NCBI GenBank assembly: GCA_903813345.2
Contig: CAIIXF020000005.1
Span: 36,831,375-36,895,374 of the forward strand
Source: Owenia fusiformis
Lineage: Eukaryota > Annelida > Polychaeta > Sabellida > Oweniidae
Direction of reading: 5' to 3'
Length of the DNA stretch: 64,000 bases
A program made the translations under genes and the position numbers. Below, in pieces: positions 26,801-38,031 of this stretch. Numbering within the stretch: the stretch's first letter is position 1; the number at the start of each line of letters is the position of its first letter. Under the pieces are notes generated by a model. That model saw nothing but the letters and a program-made list of their open reading frames with translations, had not been told where the DNA came from and did not search any database.

Positions 26801-29800
26801 TCCTCATCTTCTTGACTAACTTAATTTATTATACAACTATCGTTTGAGAGCTTTCAAACTTACTCGCTCCCCTCCTCCAACTTTGTTTCAACTATTCTTG
26901 GCTGACAAAGAGATTAAATAGGAGCGATTAAATACAACCAAACTAGGTTGAATATCCAATCACCATATCATCTCCTGATTATTTTATGTAATTCTTGTAT
27001 TAATATTATATTGCTAGGTCGTGGATGGTTACTTTGTGCACTACTTTGCCCCTAAGGGACTTGAACCTGTCGACAAAGATATTGTGTTTGTTCTTGATAC
27101 CAGCGGCTCTATGAGTGGCACGAAGATTAAACAACTGAAGCAAGCCATGAATCTCATCCTTGGGGACCTAAGAGAGGGGGACATGTTCAACATCGTGGAG
27201 TTTGATAGCAATACGAAAGTTTGGCGAGAAGATGGTCTCATTATGGCTGACGAGGATAACATTCACGCAGCAAAGGCATACGTCAACAGAATGTCAGCTG
27301 ATGGAGGTAAGTGGTTTTGTACAACAATTGTGGAGTTTATACACAGATGCGTTGTTACCTTTCCAAAATAGTTGACGCCTAATGTTGTCCACAACACATA
27401 GGAAAGCAATTTAATTGTGAGATTATTTTTCAGGAACCAACATAAATGCAGCATTGTTGGATGCCATCAAAGTTCTGGATGCCAAAGATTTCAACTCGCT
27501 TAATAACAGACCATCAATGATCATCTTTCTCACGGATGGAGAAGCAACTTCTGGTGTAACACACGTGAACAAAATCATGGAGAACGTTCGTAATAAAAAT
27601 GAAGACCGATACACCATATTTACTCTGGCCTTTGGACATGGAGCCGACTTTAGTTTCTTGCAAAAGATCTCTCTACAGAACCGAGGCTTCGCCAGGAAGA
27701 TTTATGAGGACTCCGATGCCGTGTTACAGTTGGAGAATTTCTATAACGAAATCTCTACCCCCACACTATCTCAAGTTGAGATCAAATATTTGGACAATGT
27801 TATAGACAATTCTTCATTGACACGGACCATATTTCCAACATATTTTGAGGGCACAGAACTGGTCATATGTGGTCGTCTCTTGAACCCGGCGTCTCCACCA
27901 ACTAGACTTGTAGCTGAGATAAAAGCTATAAAATCAGAAGGCAATATCATTCTCGAAGCTTCAAAAGACATTGATAATGGACTTACAGTGCCAATCGATG
28001 ATGATGCGAATAGTCCATCTACTGAAGGATTGGCTAAGTTCACTGAGAAACTATGGGCTTATCAGACAATTAAGGAACTATTGAAGAAAGAAGTGGCAGC
28101 TACTGACAAAACAGAAAAGAAAGAATTGAAGAATAAAGCTCTGCAACTTTCTCTTAAGGTAGGGATGTCATTATCAGTATACCTGTAGTTTTCAAAATAA
28201 ATCTTAACAATGAGTGATAGATTTCTCACTGAATTTCATTGAATTTCATGCCTTTTGAAGTCGGAAATGTGACAATGGTATAGAAATTTATTGATATTTA
28301 TTCTGCACATAACCCAAGAGCCAAACGTAATAATCCAAGTCATTTTCAGTACTCATTTGTGACTCCGTTGACATCTATGGTAGTAACTAAGCCAAACTCA
28401 AAGGAAGAAGGAGCAGGTCTTGAAGATACAGACAAGATTTCCCAAAGTAAGTCTCTAAGAAGCCGCAAGAGAAAAAATAAAGAATCACTGTTCATTTTCT
28501 GGTTCTGAAAATTGGCATTCTCTGGCTTTTATCACTTTCCCATATTAATTTCTTACTCTAAATAAATTGGTTGTGATTATTACAGGCGTTCATTTCTCTT
28601 CACTTCATGGTGGTATTATCGTATAATGTATGATTCTATGATATTTATAGATTATCGTTCACAAGCCATGGGTATGTCTATGGCTAAATACAGCAGTCAG
28701 CATGCTTATAGTTTTCCCGGACTCCCTGGTCCAGTTGGTATGACTGGGTTACGATCATTTGGAGGACTCATGTATGATCCATCATCACAGAGCAGACCGT
28801 TTTCACCACCCGTCAGGAAATTACATCATAGCGTGCCGTCCTTTAGTGCATCTGCTTCCCATAGTAAGAGGAGGAAAAGTCAAGGAAGAGGTGGAAGAGG
28901 ACGCGTAGGTCCACCATTCCCACCATCAATTCCCCCTCGTCCCACATTCTCATATTCGAATTTACCAGCAAGTACCACCACTTCCACAACAACACCACCT
29001 ACTCAGTCCATGGGAACTGATGAGCCAACATCCTCTGGTGCTATTGAACCAACCATCGCTCCATCAACATACCCGATTCAACAAGGTAATACATCATATA
29101 CAGTATGCTCAAAGATAATGTGATCGCTTTGCTGTGCAGCAGTCAGTGTAGAAGGATTATGTGGACTCTATAAGCCATAGCATATTTCATATTGCCATCA
29201 AGGAAATGCCCCCACATAGTTTTACCTTGCTAACTGAAGTGTAAACCCATACATCGCATTTTTAATGTCTCCACAACGTTTACCCTTAGGCGGCACATGT
29301 AAACTGTAATGTAATACCAAACATAGCATTTTATAAATGACTCACCAATTGTGTTTCAGGTGTTGAAAGCAGCTTGATCATCAGTGGAGTGAAATTATGT
29401 GTTGATCTTGACAGTCTACACGATAAATATATACAACTTATACGATGCAGAAACAATGGTTAGTATGTATATCAATCCTTGTCGATTGCTATTGGTACAA
29501 CTAGTCTGTATCCGACAGTCTGACTACAAGTGAACATTTTCATTCCAAATTTCACCAAAATTTCAGACTAACGGGTATAGTCTAATAGTTCAACAAAAAA
29601 TACAAAAGAACAACCTTTGACAACTTTTTATTAATTTATTTACTTTAATCAGATGAATTGTACTCTTCAGAATTGGAAGAAATAAAGATACAAAAAATCA
29701 ATCTAGCCAATTATCTCAGCTCATTTGATGTAGCAATCTGTCCAACCAAAAATAGGATTAATTGCTATTTCTGAAAAGAACAACTTATGCAACCATCGAT

Positions 29801-31107
29801 CTAGCCCTATATGTGATTCTTCCATATACAAAAATATCGCAGGGTTTAATGGACGGGTGTACTATAATGTTCAAATTTTATAGTTCAATAATGATGATAA
29901 ATTACTTGAGTTCACTTCCGTCTGGTATAATAAGATATTGTATGATTTCATGGACAACTTACAATACCTTTATTTCGTAGGAGTCACCATCAATGTTAAA
30001 GTTGAAGTCTCAGAGAATGCCACATCTTTCACAAGTCTTGGCATCATGACCCAACGTTCAAAGATCATCATAAAACCCCATAAGATCCGTGTTTACCCAC
30101 GCGGAAGAAGCATCAAGTGGAGCAAGCCATCGTCCAATAACCTGGAGGAAGGCGTTAAGCTGGTTGTTGGGAAAGATGAAATGATTACTCTCCAAGTTAA
30201 CCAAATTCTGATGTACATCACAAGACACGGTCACAGTGTAATGATTAAGTTCCAGAATGAAGGAATGCCAGGCAAGAAGAAAGTTCATGGCATTATAGGT
30301 AAAATTGACTCTAGTGAAGACAATGCAACTTGGCAACTAAAAGAAGAAAAAAAGTCTTCGATTGAAATCCTTTTTAGTTTGTTTATAAACACGTATTGAA
30401 TGTCCACTGTCTTTTGGATTGATATGGATCCTGATCAAGAATTATTGAAGAAGTTGTTCCTTTAATGTAAGATCCTGGTTTGGAATATGTCTTTTGGGAG
30501 GAGGGAGCATTTTCCTTAATAATTGTAATCTTTAATATTGCCTTTGCTTACCGTGCTTTTGTTATGCTCTTTCTGCTTTAGAATCAGGTACACATTTAGC
30601 ATAATATAATAGAATAGAATAATATCAGATAAGACAAAGGTTTTGCTTAACATAAGAGTAGAAAACATATTCTGTAAACCCCTACAAACTGGAATGCATC
30701 AGAACTTAATTAATGCATCAACTACACACAACAATGATATACAGTTAAGTTAATGATATATAGTTAAGGTAATGGAATACTGACGTTACGTTCTTTCAGG
30801 TCAATTTATGCAGAAAGGTAAGACTTGGAAGATCGATGAGCAGGTAGGCTCTCTGAACAGCCAGTTGGAAATACTAGACAGCCCCTCTGCTCCACCACGT
30901 ATAGTAGATGTCAGTCTTGTACGGCACATCAACGTTGCAACACAAACTGAGGCCGACTGCTGGGAGCCAGATAGCCCTAATGACATTCTAGATGGACAAA
31001 TTGAAGATTATGTTATCCCTAAATTGACTTATAAGCCATTTTCAGGCAACCATTTAAAACATAAGGGGAAACATAGTAGGAAAAGGCACCACTCTAGAAA
31101 GCCATAA
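11891..31107 (+). CDS. Inter-alpha-trypsin inhibitor heavy chain-like secreted protein, 12 exons, 1,011 aa
   Basis: Exons: 11891-11962, 24777-24946, 25609-25719, 26004-26254, 26529-26689, 27018-27306, 27434-28158, 28350-28446, 28651-29085, 29360-29458, 29981-30298, 30800-31107. Phases agree at every junction and the sum is 1,012 codons with TAA. Exon 1 encodes a 24-residue hydrophobic leader. Exons 2-5 form the VIT domain (about 30-160) and its linker to vWA. Exon 6 opens the vWA domain, with MIDAS residues in DTSGSMSG (D282, S284, S286), GGTNI and FLTDG. Exon 7 fuses the rest of vWA and following repeats. Exon 8 reads YSFVTPLTSMVVTKP, typical of ITIH. Exon 9 (about 626-770) is Pro/Ser/Thr-rich with a basic patch. 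Exons 10-12 are the ITIH C-terminal domain, ending in a Lys/His/Arg-rich tail. Family members are secreted matrix/hyaluronan-associated proteins. The family DPHFII cross-link motif is not seen at the expected place. The first exon is less certain than the rest. Confidence 0.88.
12965..14406. other. Left interior of the large element, no gene seen
   Basis: AT-rich. It includes the subterminal repeats near 12,965-13,060 and a stretch at 13,270-13,400 with repeated GCTCGTCGCTCGT/TCGCTCATT motifs. Short frames here have no recognisable protein features. Confidence 0.4.
14407..15000. repeat. Dispersed repeat with CCATCCGTCCGTACG start and GGCGGCCATTTT motifs
   Basis: Begins near TCCATCCGTCCATCCGTCCG and contains several copies of GTGGCCATTTT/AAAATGGCC and the phrase TGTGAATACTATAA(GC/AC)ATGGCACACTG repeated at about 14,822 and 14,951. 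It is related in style to the 45.6 and 62 kb repeats. Confidence 0.5.
15284..15336. repeat. Short hairpin
   Basis: AACCATAGCATACG pairs with CGTATGCTATGGTT around a loop that itself contains the palindrome TACGACGTCGTA. It is not near an obvious gene and is probably part of a foldback element. Confidence 0.6.
15469..15604. repeat. Foldback element, about 136 bp
   Basis: The arm ATCCTATGATTTACTCGTGA...GATATCTGCAC pairs with GTGCAGATATCATATCC...CATAGGAT around the loop TCTCTCGCTACGCTCGCTC. The arms are about 58 bp with few mismatches. The two short frames over it are by-products of the symmetry. Confidence 0.75.
16060..17610. repeat. Tandem array, about 330-bp period
   Basis: The marker phrase CTCAACAGGTGAAAAC or close variants recurs at about 16,087, 16,406, 16,872, 17,206 and 17,544. 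Each is followed by GAAAGTGAACTAAATGGAAC, AATTAAACAGATAAAATCAAT, AAATCTAATATTTTT and GACCCCTGTTAAACCCCT blocks. One unit near 16,680-16,860 is truncated or partly duplicated. Non-coding. Confidence 0.85.
19335..19625. repeat. Inverse copy of the 0.5-kb foldback repeat
   Basis: GAAGAGCAGGTGTTATATTG...GTGAGGGGTTCGAAAGC...CTGCTCTGAGGTATA followed by TGTCACACATTACTCGTATTACC is the reverse complement of sequence at 345-790. It lies inside the 4.4-kb inverted-repeat element. Confidence 0.65.
20351..20757 (+). pseudogene. Decayed transposon-type coding fragment
   Basis: One frame reads from about 20,351 through LLPPCQELTTKH and then breaks; a second frame continues at about 20,620 with HMAHIVNPDTPAEDGHGWKL and ends at a TGA near 20,755. 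A LPPC...H segment followed by a (D)GHGW(K) motif is, as I recall, common at the C-terminal ends of repeated invertebrate transposon-associated proteins. The shift between frames indicates a relic. It is the only coding trace I can see in the central part of the nested element. The exact family was not identified. Confidence 0.4.
23024..24776. other. Rest of ITIH intron 1, no gene seen
   Basis: AT-rich, without strong repeats or recognisable frames. A polypyrimidine tract (TTTTATTTTATTTTTTCAG) ends it, the acceptor of ITIH exon 2. Confidence 0.5.
25350..25560. repeat. Degenerate copy of the poly-G hAT-like MITE in ITIH intron 2
   Basis: CACTGGCAGGTCCAGAAGCTAACAAGTGGGG followed by a G run and by GGCCTAAGAAAGGTCC and AGGCCCTGCC blocks parallels 9,603-9,860 in order and orientation, with many substitutions. 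Confidence 0.55.
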
Positions 31108-31235
31108 TTTTATAACAATGCAAACCGGTTTAAGTATCTGGAACCACATGTAGATGGTTCTCAGATTAAATGAAGGCATAATCAAACATTGTAAATAAAT
31201 TGCTGTACATATAGATAAGAAAATATGTAAATACA

Positions 31236-31241
31236 AATAAA
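31236..31241 (+). terminator. Polyadenylation signal AATAAA of the ITIH-like gene
   Basis: Canonical hexamer about 130 bp after the TAA at 31,105-31,107; an earlier AATAAA-like site is at about 31,194. It fits a short 3' UTR. Confidence 0.55.
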
Positions 31242-31439
31242 ATCTCAAACGTACAGTATAGAATTATAGATGTCATTAAACATCTTATTTAGGTTTCTAT
31301 ATAAAACCATTACATCCGACTAGTACTATATCTGGTATACTGAAGCAATGGAACAATTTCACAAGGACTAGTTTAACCTGTCTCACATTCCCAAATGCAT
31401 AAATGTGACAGTGCTACATCATGACTTCTAAATCTTATT

Positions 31440-33060
31440 ATGTAAATAGTAAATACAAAATAAATAAGTTTTACTAGTTTTACCAATACAAGTTCAAAAT
31501 AGTTGTAACCATTATACGCATACTCCCGTCTAATGATTTGACAATCAGATGTTCGGAAGGATCACGTACTTAACATGGTTATTTTTTACGCTTTTAAACA
31601 TTCATATTTGTCATAACCGAAATCATCGCTTCTACTTTACCTCCGCATGACCTTGATTATTTTCAACGTAATACGAGTATAGGCCCAGTGTAACATTGTT
31701 ATCATTGTTGCATTTGACTTCGTAGCATTTCCATTTTATTGGACACCAAAAACAGCTCAAACGGGCCATATCAAAGCTTAAGTTTCTGTTAGCAATGTCA
31801 ATGAAAGATGGCGAAGTTGTTTGTATCACATGATCCATTCATTTTCAAATTCAAATTCCTTGTGTTGTACCTATTATCGTTACCGCGGGTTATACCATAT
31901 ACTACATTCGGAGTTTGTGTAGGTTTAACTATGGAATTTACCGTCAAGTTCACTGTCTAGGATGTTGTTACAGACAACCACACTCAATCAATATATAAAA
32001 CATCGAGAAACTAGACCACATCTTTCTGAAAGATGAAAACATCTGTTTGCTCACATTATATCACCCTCATGTTGTACCGTACCCTGCGCGTTCAACTGTC
32101 AAATAGCCTCCACTATAAATGCAGCTTGTTGAGCAGTAAAATGGAGTCATTCTCAATTTGAAAACATTAGGAATATGAAAAATTCTTATCAAGAGGAATA
32201 ATTTTGATTTCCTGTTAGTTGTAGCCAACAGATCACCATCTCTCATTTTGAACTGAGGAGGGTCTTCTGAATTTGAAGGATATTACCTCAAATTTTATCA
32301 CAAAATAGTTTTTATTAATAAGACTTTTTTTACAAAGCTTTACTGGATTGAAACCTTTTTAAAATGGTGCATTGCTCTAAACGTAAAGGCCCATTTTGCG
32401 TATTTTCAACATTCTTTGGCAAAATAAAGTATTATTTTTTAACTTCATAGTATTTCCAATGGATTAATAAGTATTTTATCTTTCATATGACACCAGAAAC
32501 AGCTAAAACGGCCCAAATCAAAGCTTACAATAATTTATCAAAAAGTATTTCTGATCTGTAAAGTTTTATATATCAAGATTTTACTTAAGTCATTGAAAGA
32601 TGGCGAAGTTGTTTTTATCACATAATCCATTAGTATATTCATAGATGTGTCGCCATCTTTTCAATCAGATTTTATTCAAAACATGCACTGTTTCACAAAT
32701 GCGCATGCACTACTTCAAATGCTATTTTCTACATGAGTTATTTTTTCTTGGTTTAATATCAATGTAAATCAAACTTTGTATCATATTTAATTGAGTGTGT
32801 GAGTAACATGTTTCAATGATTATTTTCTTTTTTCTCCTGAATTAAGCATATTGGGGCTTTAACTGAAAATTAAATTTTATGTCTCACAAGATCTCTTTAT
32901 TCAACCAACATTGCTAGATATTGAATTTCTCATATTTATGACGACAATTTATTGTAAAAAGTCACACTCACGATTCAATTCATTCTAACTTTTTACAATA
33001 TTTAGGAAATTTTTTGAAATGTTCTCCATATGGCCGAAATATGCATACATTGTAAATCTG
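31440..33060. repeat. Dispersed repeat copies (two), third near 44.5 kb
   Basis: The blocks GACACCA(A/G)AAACAGCT(C/A)AAAC, TCAAAGCTTA and AAAGATGGCGAAGTTGTTT occur at about 31,740-31,850 and 32,480-32,660. The longer version, through GCCATCTTTTCAATC and CTTCAAATGCTATTTTCTA, is shared with 44,490-44,900. No coding content. Confidence 0.6.
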
Positions 33061-33177
33061 AATGTTTAGCATGATATTAAAAAAATTTGACTGATAAAGG
33101 AGCATGAACCCTTTTTTATAGAGGGTAGATGTAAATGGTGAACTGTTCTACTTCATCATTGACCAGAGCCATGTTTG

Positions 33178-33350
33178 AATTGCAATAAGGAATCGTGTAT
33201 TATTCTTCATAGGAAATATAAAAGCATTCGTGTATGTCCTAACCCATTCTGATAATGCACTCAGGCTTCACCTTTTGTGCAGTATGTGTGTTAGTACATT
33301 CACTCATGCTTTTATATTTTCAATATAGAATACATGATTCTTTATTCCTA
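33178..33350. repeat. Foldback element
   Basis: GCAATAAGGAATCGTGTATT...GAAATATAAAAGCATTCGTG pairs with the complement of CACTCATGCTTTTATATTTTC...ATGATTCTTTATTCC, with moderate mismatch. Confidence 0.55.
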
Positions 33351-34069
33351 AGTGATAAGCTTAGATCAATAGTCTTGTTGGCATCAGTAACAATTTAATT
33401 ATCGTTTTATTTTAAATAATGCACAGTAACAAAAGAAGAGTGCATGTACAGGGTGATCATAAAATAAGATCAAACTCTAACTTTTGTTAATATTGATGAA
33501 TCTAGCTCATTTTCTCACAAAATTTGATCTACTAATTATCCATACACAACATAAATTGTAATATGTTACATTTAATATTGTGCGTTCTATGGTAACCATG
33601 GCAACACGTGTTGAGGGTACCCGGAGCAGTCAAAAAAGAAAATGGTGTGATGTTTTCTTTCTTATACTTCGGGAATACACCATATTTGGTTAGCTATGTA
33701 TGACAGAATGAGACACACCAAAAATCAAAATGTCAAATGAGGCTAGTGTGGCTGATGCAGATTGTGACATTAACAGAAAATTCACTCATATCTCGTTTGA
33801 AAATTGACCTCCTGAGTACAGAATAACCAAAACATTTATTTGATTTCTTTATTGTCTCATATTATTGTATTTGTATATTGTATTCATATTATATTATATT
33901 ATTGTATTGACCTATGTACCACTTTAAATGTTCACAGTTTATCATATTTATTGTAAATTTAATTATGGGCAGTTATACACCCCCTGGGGTGTCATAGCCT
34001 GTATAATGTTGTAATTTTTGTAATGAAAACTGAATTAAATTATTTTGAAATTGAATTGAATTGAACAGA

Positions 34070-34179
34070 TACATTAGGAGTACCAGTCGATTTTATGTTC
34101 TTTCAAGAAAAAGTAGAGGACGTCATCAGAGACATGCATGGACTCATAGAGTATATGAGCAAGGTGTTACGATTCTAAC
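34070..34179 (+). pseudogene. Exon-like segment, copy 1
   Basis: After an AG at 34,069-34,070 the frame reads TLGVPVDFMFFQEKVEDVIR, then DMHGLIEYMSKVLRF and a TAA. It is followed about 110 bp later by an inverted repeat and, beyond that, by a second copy. It looks like the 3' coding end of some gene, but the upstream sequence lacks a polypyrimidine tract and no partner exon was found. The protein was not recognised. Confidence 0.35.
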
Positions 34180-34283
34180 CATCCAAGGGAATTGATAGAG
34201 GTCCAATATTACCTTTATTGTCCATTTTCCTATGAGATGTACATTTGATAGGCGGTATATGCGTGTCTTGCTCGGCGGTAGGT

Positions 34284-35165
34284 TGTACACTCCCCTCCAT
34301 AAGTTTGGCAACCTTTTTTCCCCATTGAACTATGTGTTAAAGCCTCTTTACGTTTGAATTTTTATTTACTTAACCGTCGATGAAATAACTTATAATATTG
34401 ATTGAAACGTAACTTGATTTTATTTCCAATACCTCCAAATTTTCTCAATTTTTTCCTCAATTAAAATAGGTCGAAAATTGATGATAAAGTTGATGAATTT
34501 TTGAAAATCGTCATTCCCATGTAATCCAATGGGAAATGGAGGGTTCGGGGCAAATCAGAAATCAGGATATGTTTTCAGTAAAAGTTTCAGCAAAAAATAT
34601 TTTCATATAGAAAATTGAATTGTCTAACTTTTTTGAACACTAAGTGTTCAGTTTATTTGATGAATATTAAAGTTACAGCGCTTCAAAGTCATTTTTGAAA
34701 ATAATTTTTCGCCTCTTGTGTTATTTCAATGGGAGAGGTTTTTTGAAAAACAATTTTGACTTTAAAGCCCTATAACTTTGTTGAACCTGAAGAAACATAT
34801 CAATTTTTTGTTATATAAAGTTAGCAAATTCAATTGCCTGCCTAACTCATATTTTTTGCAAGGACTCGCATGGATGGATATTCTGTCATATGACTTGCGG
34901 CAAACCTACCATTTCCCATTGGATAACATGGGAATGACGATTTTCAAAAATTCATCAAATTTATCATCAATTTTCGACCTATTGTAATTGAGGGAAAAAA
35001 TTGAGAAAATTTGGAGGTATTGGAATTAAAGTCAAATTACGTTTCCATCAATAGTATAAGTATTTCCATCGCAGGGTAAGTAAATAAAAATTCAAAGGTA
35101 AAGAGGCTTTAACACGTAGTTCAATGGGGGAAAAAAGGTTGCCAAACTTATGGAGGGGAGTGTAT
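34284..35165. repeat. Large inverted repeat, about 880 bp
   Basis: The left end GTACACTCCCCTCCATAAGT (34,286) is complementary to the right end CTTATGGAGGGGAGTGTA (35,147-35,164). The arms, about 250 bp each, stay similar through CCAATACCTCCAAATTTTCTC and CATTCCCATGTAATCCAATGGG. The terminal sequence is shared with the 68-bp satellite at 3.7-4.9 kb. It has the shape of a palindromic MITE. Confidence 0.8.
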
Positions 35166-35188
35166 ATACACGGGTACACTTTCCCCTC

Positions 35189-35313
35189 GTGCATTAGGAG
35201 AACCATTCGATTTTATGTTCTTTCAAGAAAAAGTAGAGGACGTCATCAGAGACATGCATGGACTCATAGTGTATGAGCAAGGTGTTATATATCTGCTCCA
35301 AGAATCTATATAG
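35189..35313 (+). pseudogene. Exon-like segment, copy 2
   Basis: Repeats copy 1 almost exactly for about 95 bp: ALGEPFDFMFFQEKVEDVIR, DMHGLIVYEQG. Two bases are then missing relative to copy 1 (GAGTATATGAGC versus GTGTATGAGC), so the frame ends differently (...YLLQESI, then TAG). It is preceded by CTTTCCCCTCGTGCATTAG, which could act as an acceptor. Confidence 0.35.
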
Positions 35314-35333
35314 GCTGTATTGCAAAGGATTGG

Positions 35334-36339
35334 TATCGATATGGCGAACTGAATTCAACAATGTTTTTCTCTGAAACCAATTATTGAAAACATTCTGTAA
35401 AAAACACGGTTCTTTATGTAATTTTGACTGATTGACAACAATTTAATGCAAAAAATTTTATATATATTTTGTATAACTTTTTTTGCTAACATTTTTTTTG
35501 TTTTTTTGTGCAATTGTTTTTTTTAACATTTTTTGTTTTTTGTGCCATTGTTTTTTCCTTTTTGCCAATTCTTGAGAATGAAATCAAATATTTCTCCGAA
35601 GCTTGTTGGAACAAAATAGCATTACAACATTTTTTCCTCTCAATATTATGGTTATACAAAGAAAATTTTGGTTGATTTAAAGTCCCCATGTAAAGTTTGA
35701 AAATATTTTTTTGTCATTCATTTACTATTTGTCATGATTTCAAAAGTTATTTTGGAGTTTTGAAAAAAAGATTTTGAAAATAAGTTGTGAGCTTTTCATT
35801 TCTAAAATATTCAAAGTCCTGCCATTTTTCAAAAAATGTGAAATCTTTAATCATCAAATATTTCTTCATACATTTCAAAAAAGATTATATTTTAACACCA
35901 ATGCTAAGATTGATCAAAGGACACACTATTTCAATAATAAAATGCCTTAGTTAATGTGTCACATCAATGTTTTGGCATATCAAAATTATTTTGGAACCTA
36001 ATAGTGATGTCATTATGATTCACTCAGGTGGCAAAAACGTTTTAAAAAAGCTTTCCTTTGTACAATTAATATCGAGAGATCTAAACACATTGTGTTTATG
36101 TCATTTTGTTCCAATGAGGTTCGGATAGATGTTTCATTTCATTCCGAACATACAATACCAAGAACAAAAGAAGTGACTGTCTAAAACAATATAGAGAAGA
36201 GTATATATATTTATTTAAAATGATTGTTACCACTGAAAATATGATTAAATTGACGAAGTGTGAAATTTTCAGACTTTATATGACTGGTTTAAGAGAAACT
36301 TGTGGCCAAAAAGTTCACCATATCGATACCCATCCTTTA
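35334..36339. repeat. Palindromic element, family A copy 1
   Basis: Ends AAAGGATTGGTATCGATATGG and its complement CCATATCGATACCCATCCTTT. Inner arms share TTTGTTCCAA(C/T)(A/G)AGG and AACAATATAGAGA motifs. Two more copies lie at 55,236-55,949 and 63,574-63,855. The middle holds a segment (AAAATATTCAAAGTCCTGCC...) also found at 50,700-50,900. Confidence 0.7.
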
Positions 36340-36757
36340 AGACAGGGTCACTATTGAAGATCATCCACAATTTGGTTGCAAGAGCTTGCGGACAGAAAAG
36401 AACACTCCGGGCCCTCGGGAAATATCATATTATAATGTCCCTCGGAATAAAACCAATATTGAATCCCTCCCGGTAAATAACCTCTATATATCGATGATTC
36501 TGTCGTCTTCTGAAATATTTGTTCGCAAACGTTTAGATTTGATTAAAACAAGTTATACCGTTACACGTTTGTGATAAAAATATCGAACCGTTACCGAAAC
36601 CGTTTCGGTAGTTAGTTTGAAGTGTGCAATACCAGCGGTTTTCCTAGCCAGTTTGAAGCGTTCCACCACAGTGAATTATGCGACGTGCAAAGAAAATGTA
36701 TTCGGTAAAATAGCTTCCAGGCTTCGCTCAACCGCAACTAAATCACGCTGTTATACC

Positions 36758-36874
36758 ATGGCGGCTACGTTAAGGCGAATTGCACACATTTGCGGTAACG
36801 ATAGCAAAAAATTGCAGTGGGAAAGACAGCATGTCCTCTTTCTCGCCTGTAGGCAAAATTCAGTTAATTCACAG
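36758..36874 (+). CDS. Candidate orphan first exon with mitochondrial-leader character
   Basis: ATACCATGG is a good start context. The frame MAATLRRIAHICGNDSKKLQ, WERQHVLFLACRQNSVNSQ ends in phase 0 at a strong donor (TCACAG|GTAAGA). An in-frame upstream ATG at 36,617 would add about 47 residues. The Arg-rich, acid-poor start could be a mitochondrial leader. No second exon was found between here and the paralog pair, so the identity is unknown. Confidence 0.35.
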
Positions 36875-36959
36875 GTAAGATTTCCTTTTAAACTAGTTCC
36901 ATTCGGTGACGTATATATGGACACTCTTAAAAATGAATTACTTGAGTATTTCCCAAGTA

Positions 36960-37260
36960 TTTCCCAAGTATAAAAATTACTTAAAGTTAAATACTTAGTT
37001 TTACTTCATTTTACTTAGGTTTAACTTATATTGTCATTTTGAGTTTTTTAATTGCTTAATTATGTAAATGAGTATTACAATTACTACAGTAATTATTTCA
37101 ATTTCTCTCCTTGCATTAGTAAATTCACCATAAATGAATTACTTAAAAATTACTTAAAAATTATTCAGTAGTTCAAGATTATTTAAGTAATTTTTGACTT
37201 AAAATGAGTAGTACAATTTCTCAATATAAGGAAATCCAAGTAATAATTTTTAAGAGTGGA
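36960..37260. repeat. ACTTAAAAATTACTTAA-rich simple sequence
   Basis: Repeated (T)ACTTAA(A)NATTACTTAAGT motifs, degenerate and AT-rich. Nothing else is recognisable up to 38,031. Confidence 0.4.
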
Positions 37261-38031
37261 TGGTTATAAAGACTGAGTTGAATCTGCCATGTAGTCTACA
37301 AGCAGAATATAAGCTGTAAACCTACCGGCTGAGATATCCAGTTTCACAATTTTTAGTCCATTCTCGTGTTTTCTCAGTATATGTGTCTCAGAGCCACTCA
37401 AAATACTGACTGTGAGTAAACTGTGTATAAACAAGGCCTCTATAGGGCAAGAAAAAAATTGGCTTGCTTTATTGATGAAACCAACAAAAGTGAAAAAGAT
37501 AGCGATAGAGAGGAAAAAGAGTTAGAATCAAGTACTGATGAAGATATCAAAATTAATAATAACAATGAATTGGGGTTTAATATTTGAACGAGGTTCGCGT
37601 AACCGTCCATCAACTCGACAATTTTTCGCTTATTTCATGTTATCCCCGGGCATCAATTTGCAGAGTACGTTCAAAATATACATTACTGAATGCATCACCG
37701 AATGCGACGCTTACATAAATCGTTCATACTTTCATCGATACACAGTAGTAGAAAACAATGCACCAACCTAAGCTTTCTGTTCCATCGTGGCCATTTTATT
37801 GGATAAATCAGTGAACGTAGCAGTCCAACATCGTTTTCAGAGGTGGCGTAACCGTCATGGTATACCAGCGTGTAAATGAATAAATTCCGTTGGTCGAAAG
37901 CCAAGTACATTTGTGACACTACCTGGATCAGCTTGTTGTAAATCAACAAACAATATAAATATTCGCTTTGGGATAATACATACAAGGAAAAAGTACGTTG
38001 AGGTCTAGCAAAGTGACAGAAGCATATAAAC

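Noticed and set aside
27041-28043. Several antisense frames over ITIH exons 6 and 7
   Set aside because: Shadows of the vWA-coding exons on the other strand.
29653-29772. Possible ITIH exon after TTTAATCAG (DELYSSELEEIKIQK...)
   Set aside because: It runs into a stop within 40 codons, whereas exon 10 joins the exon at 29,981 directly in phase and restores the ITIH C-terminal domain.
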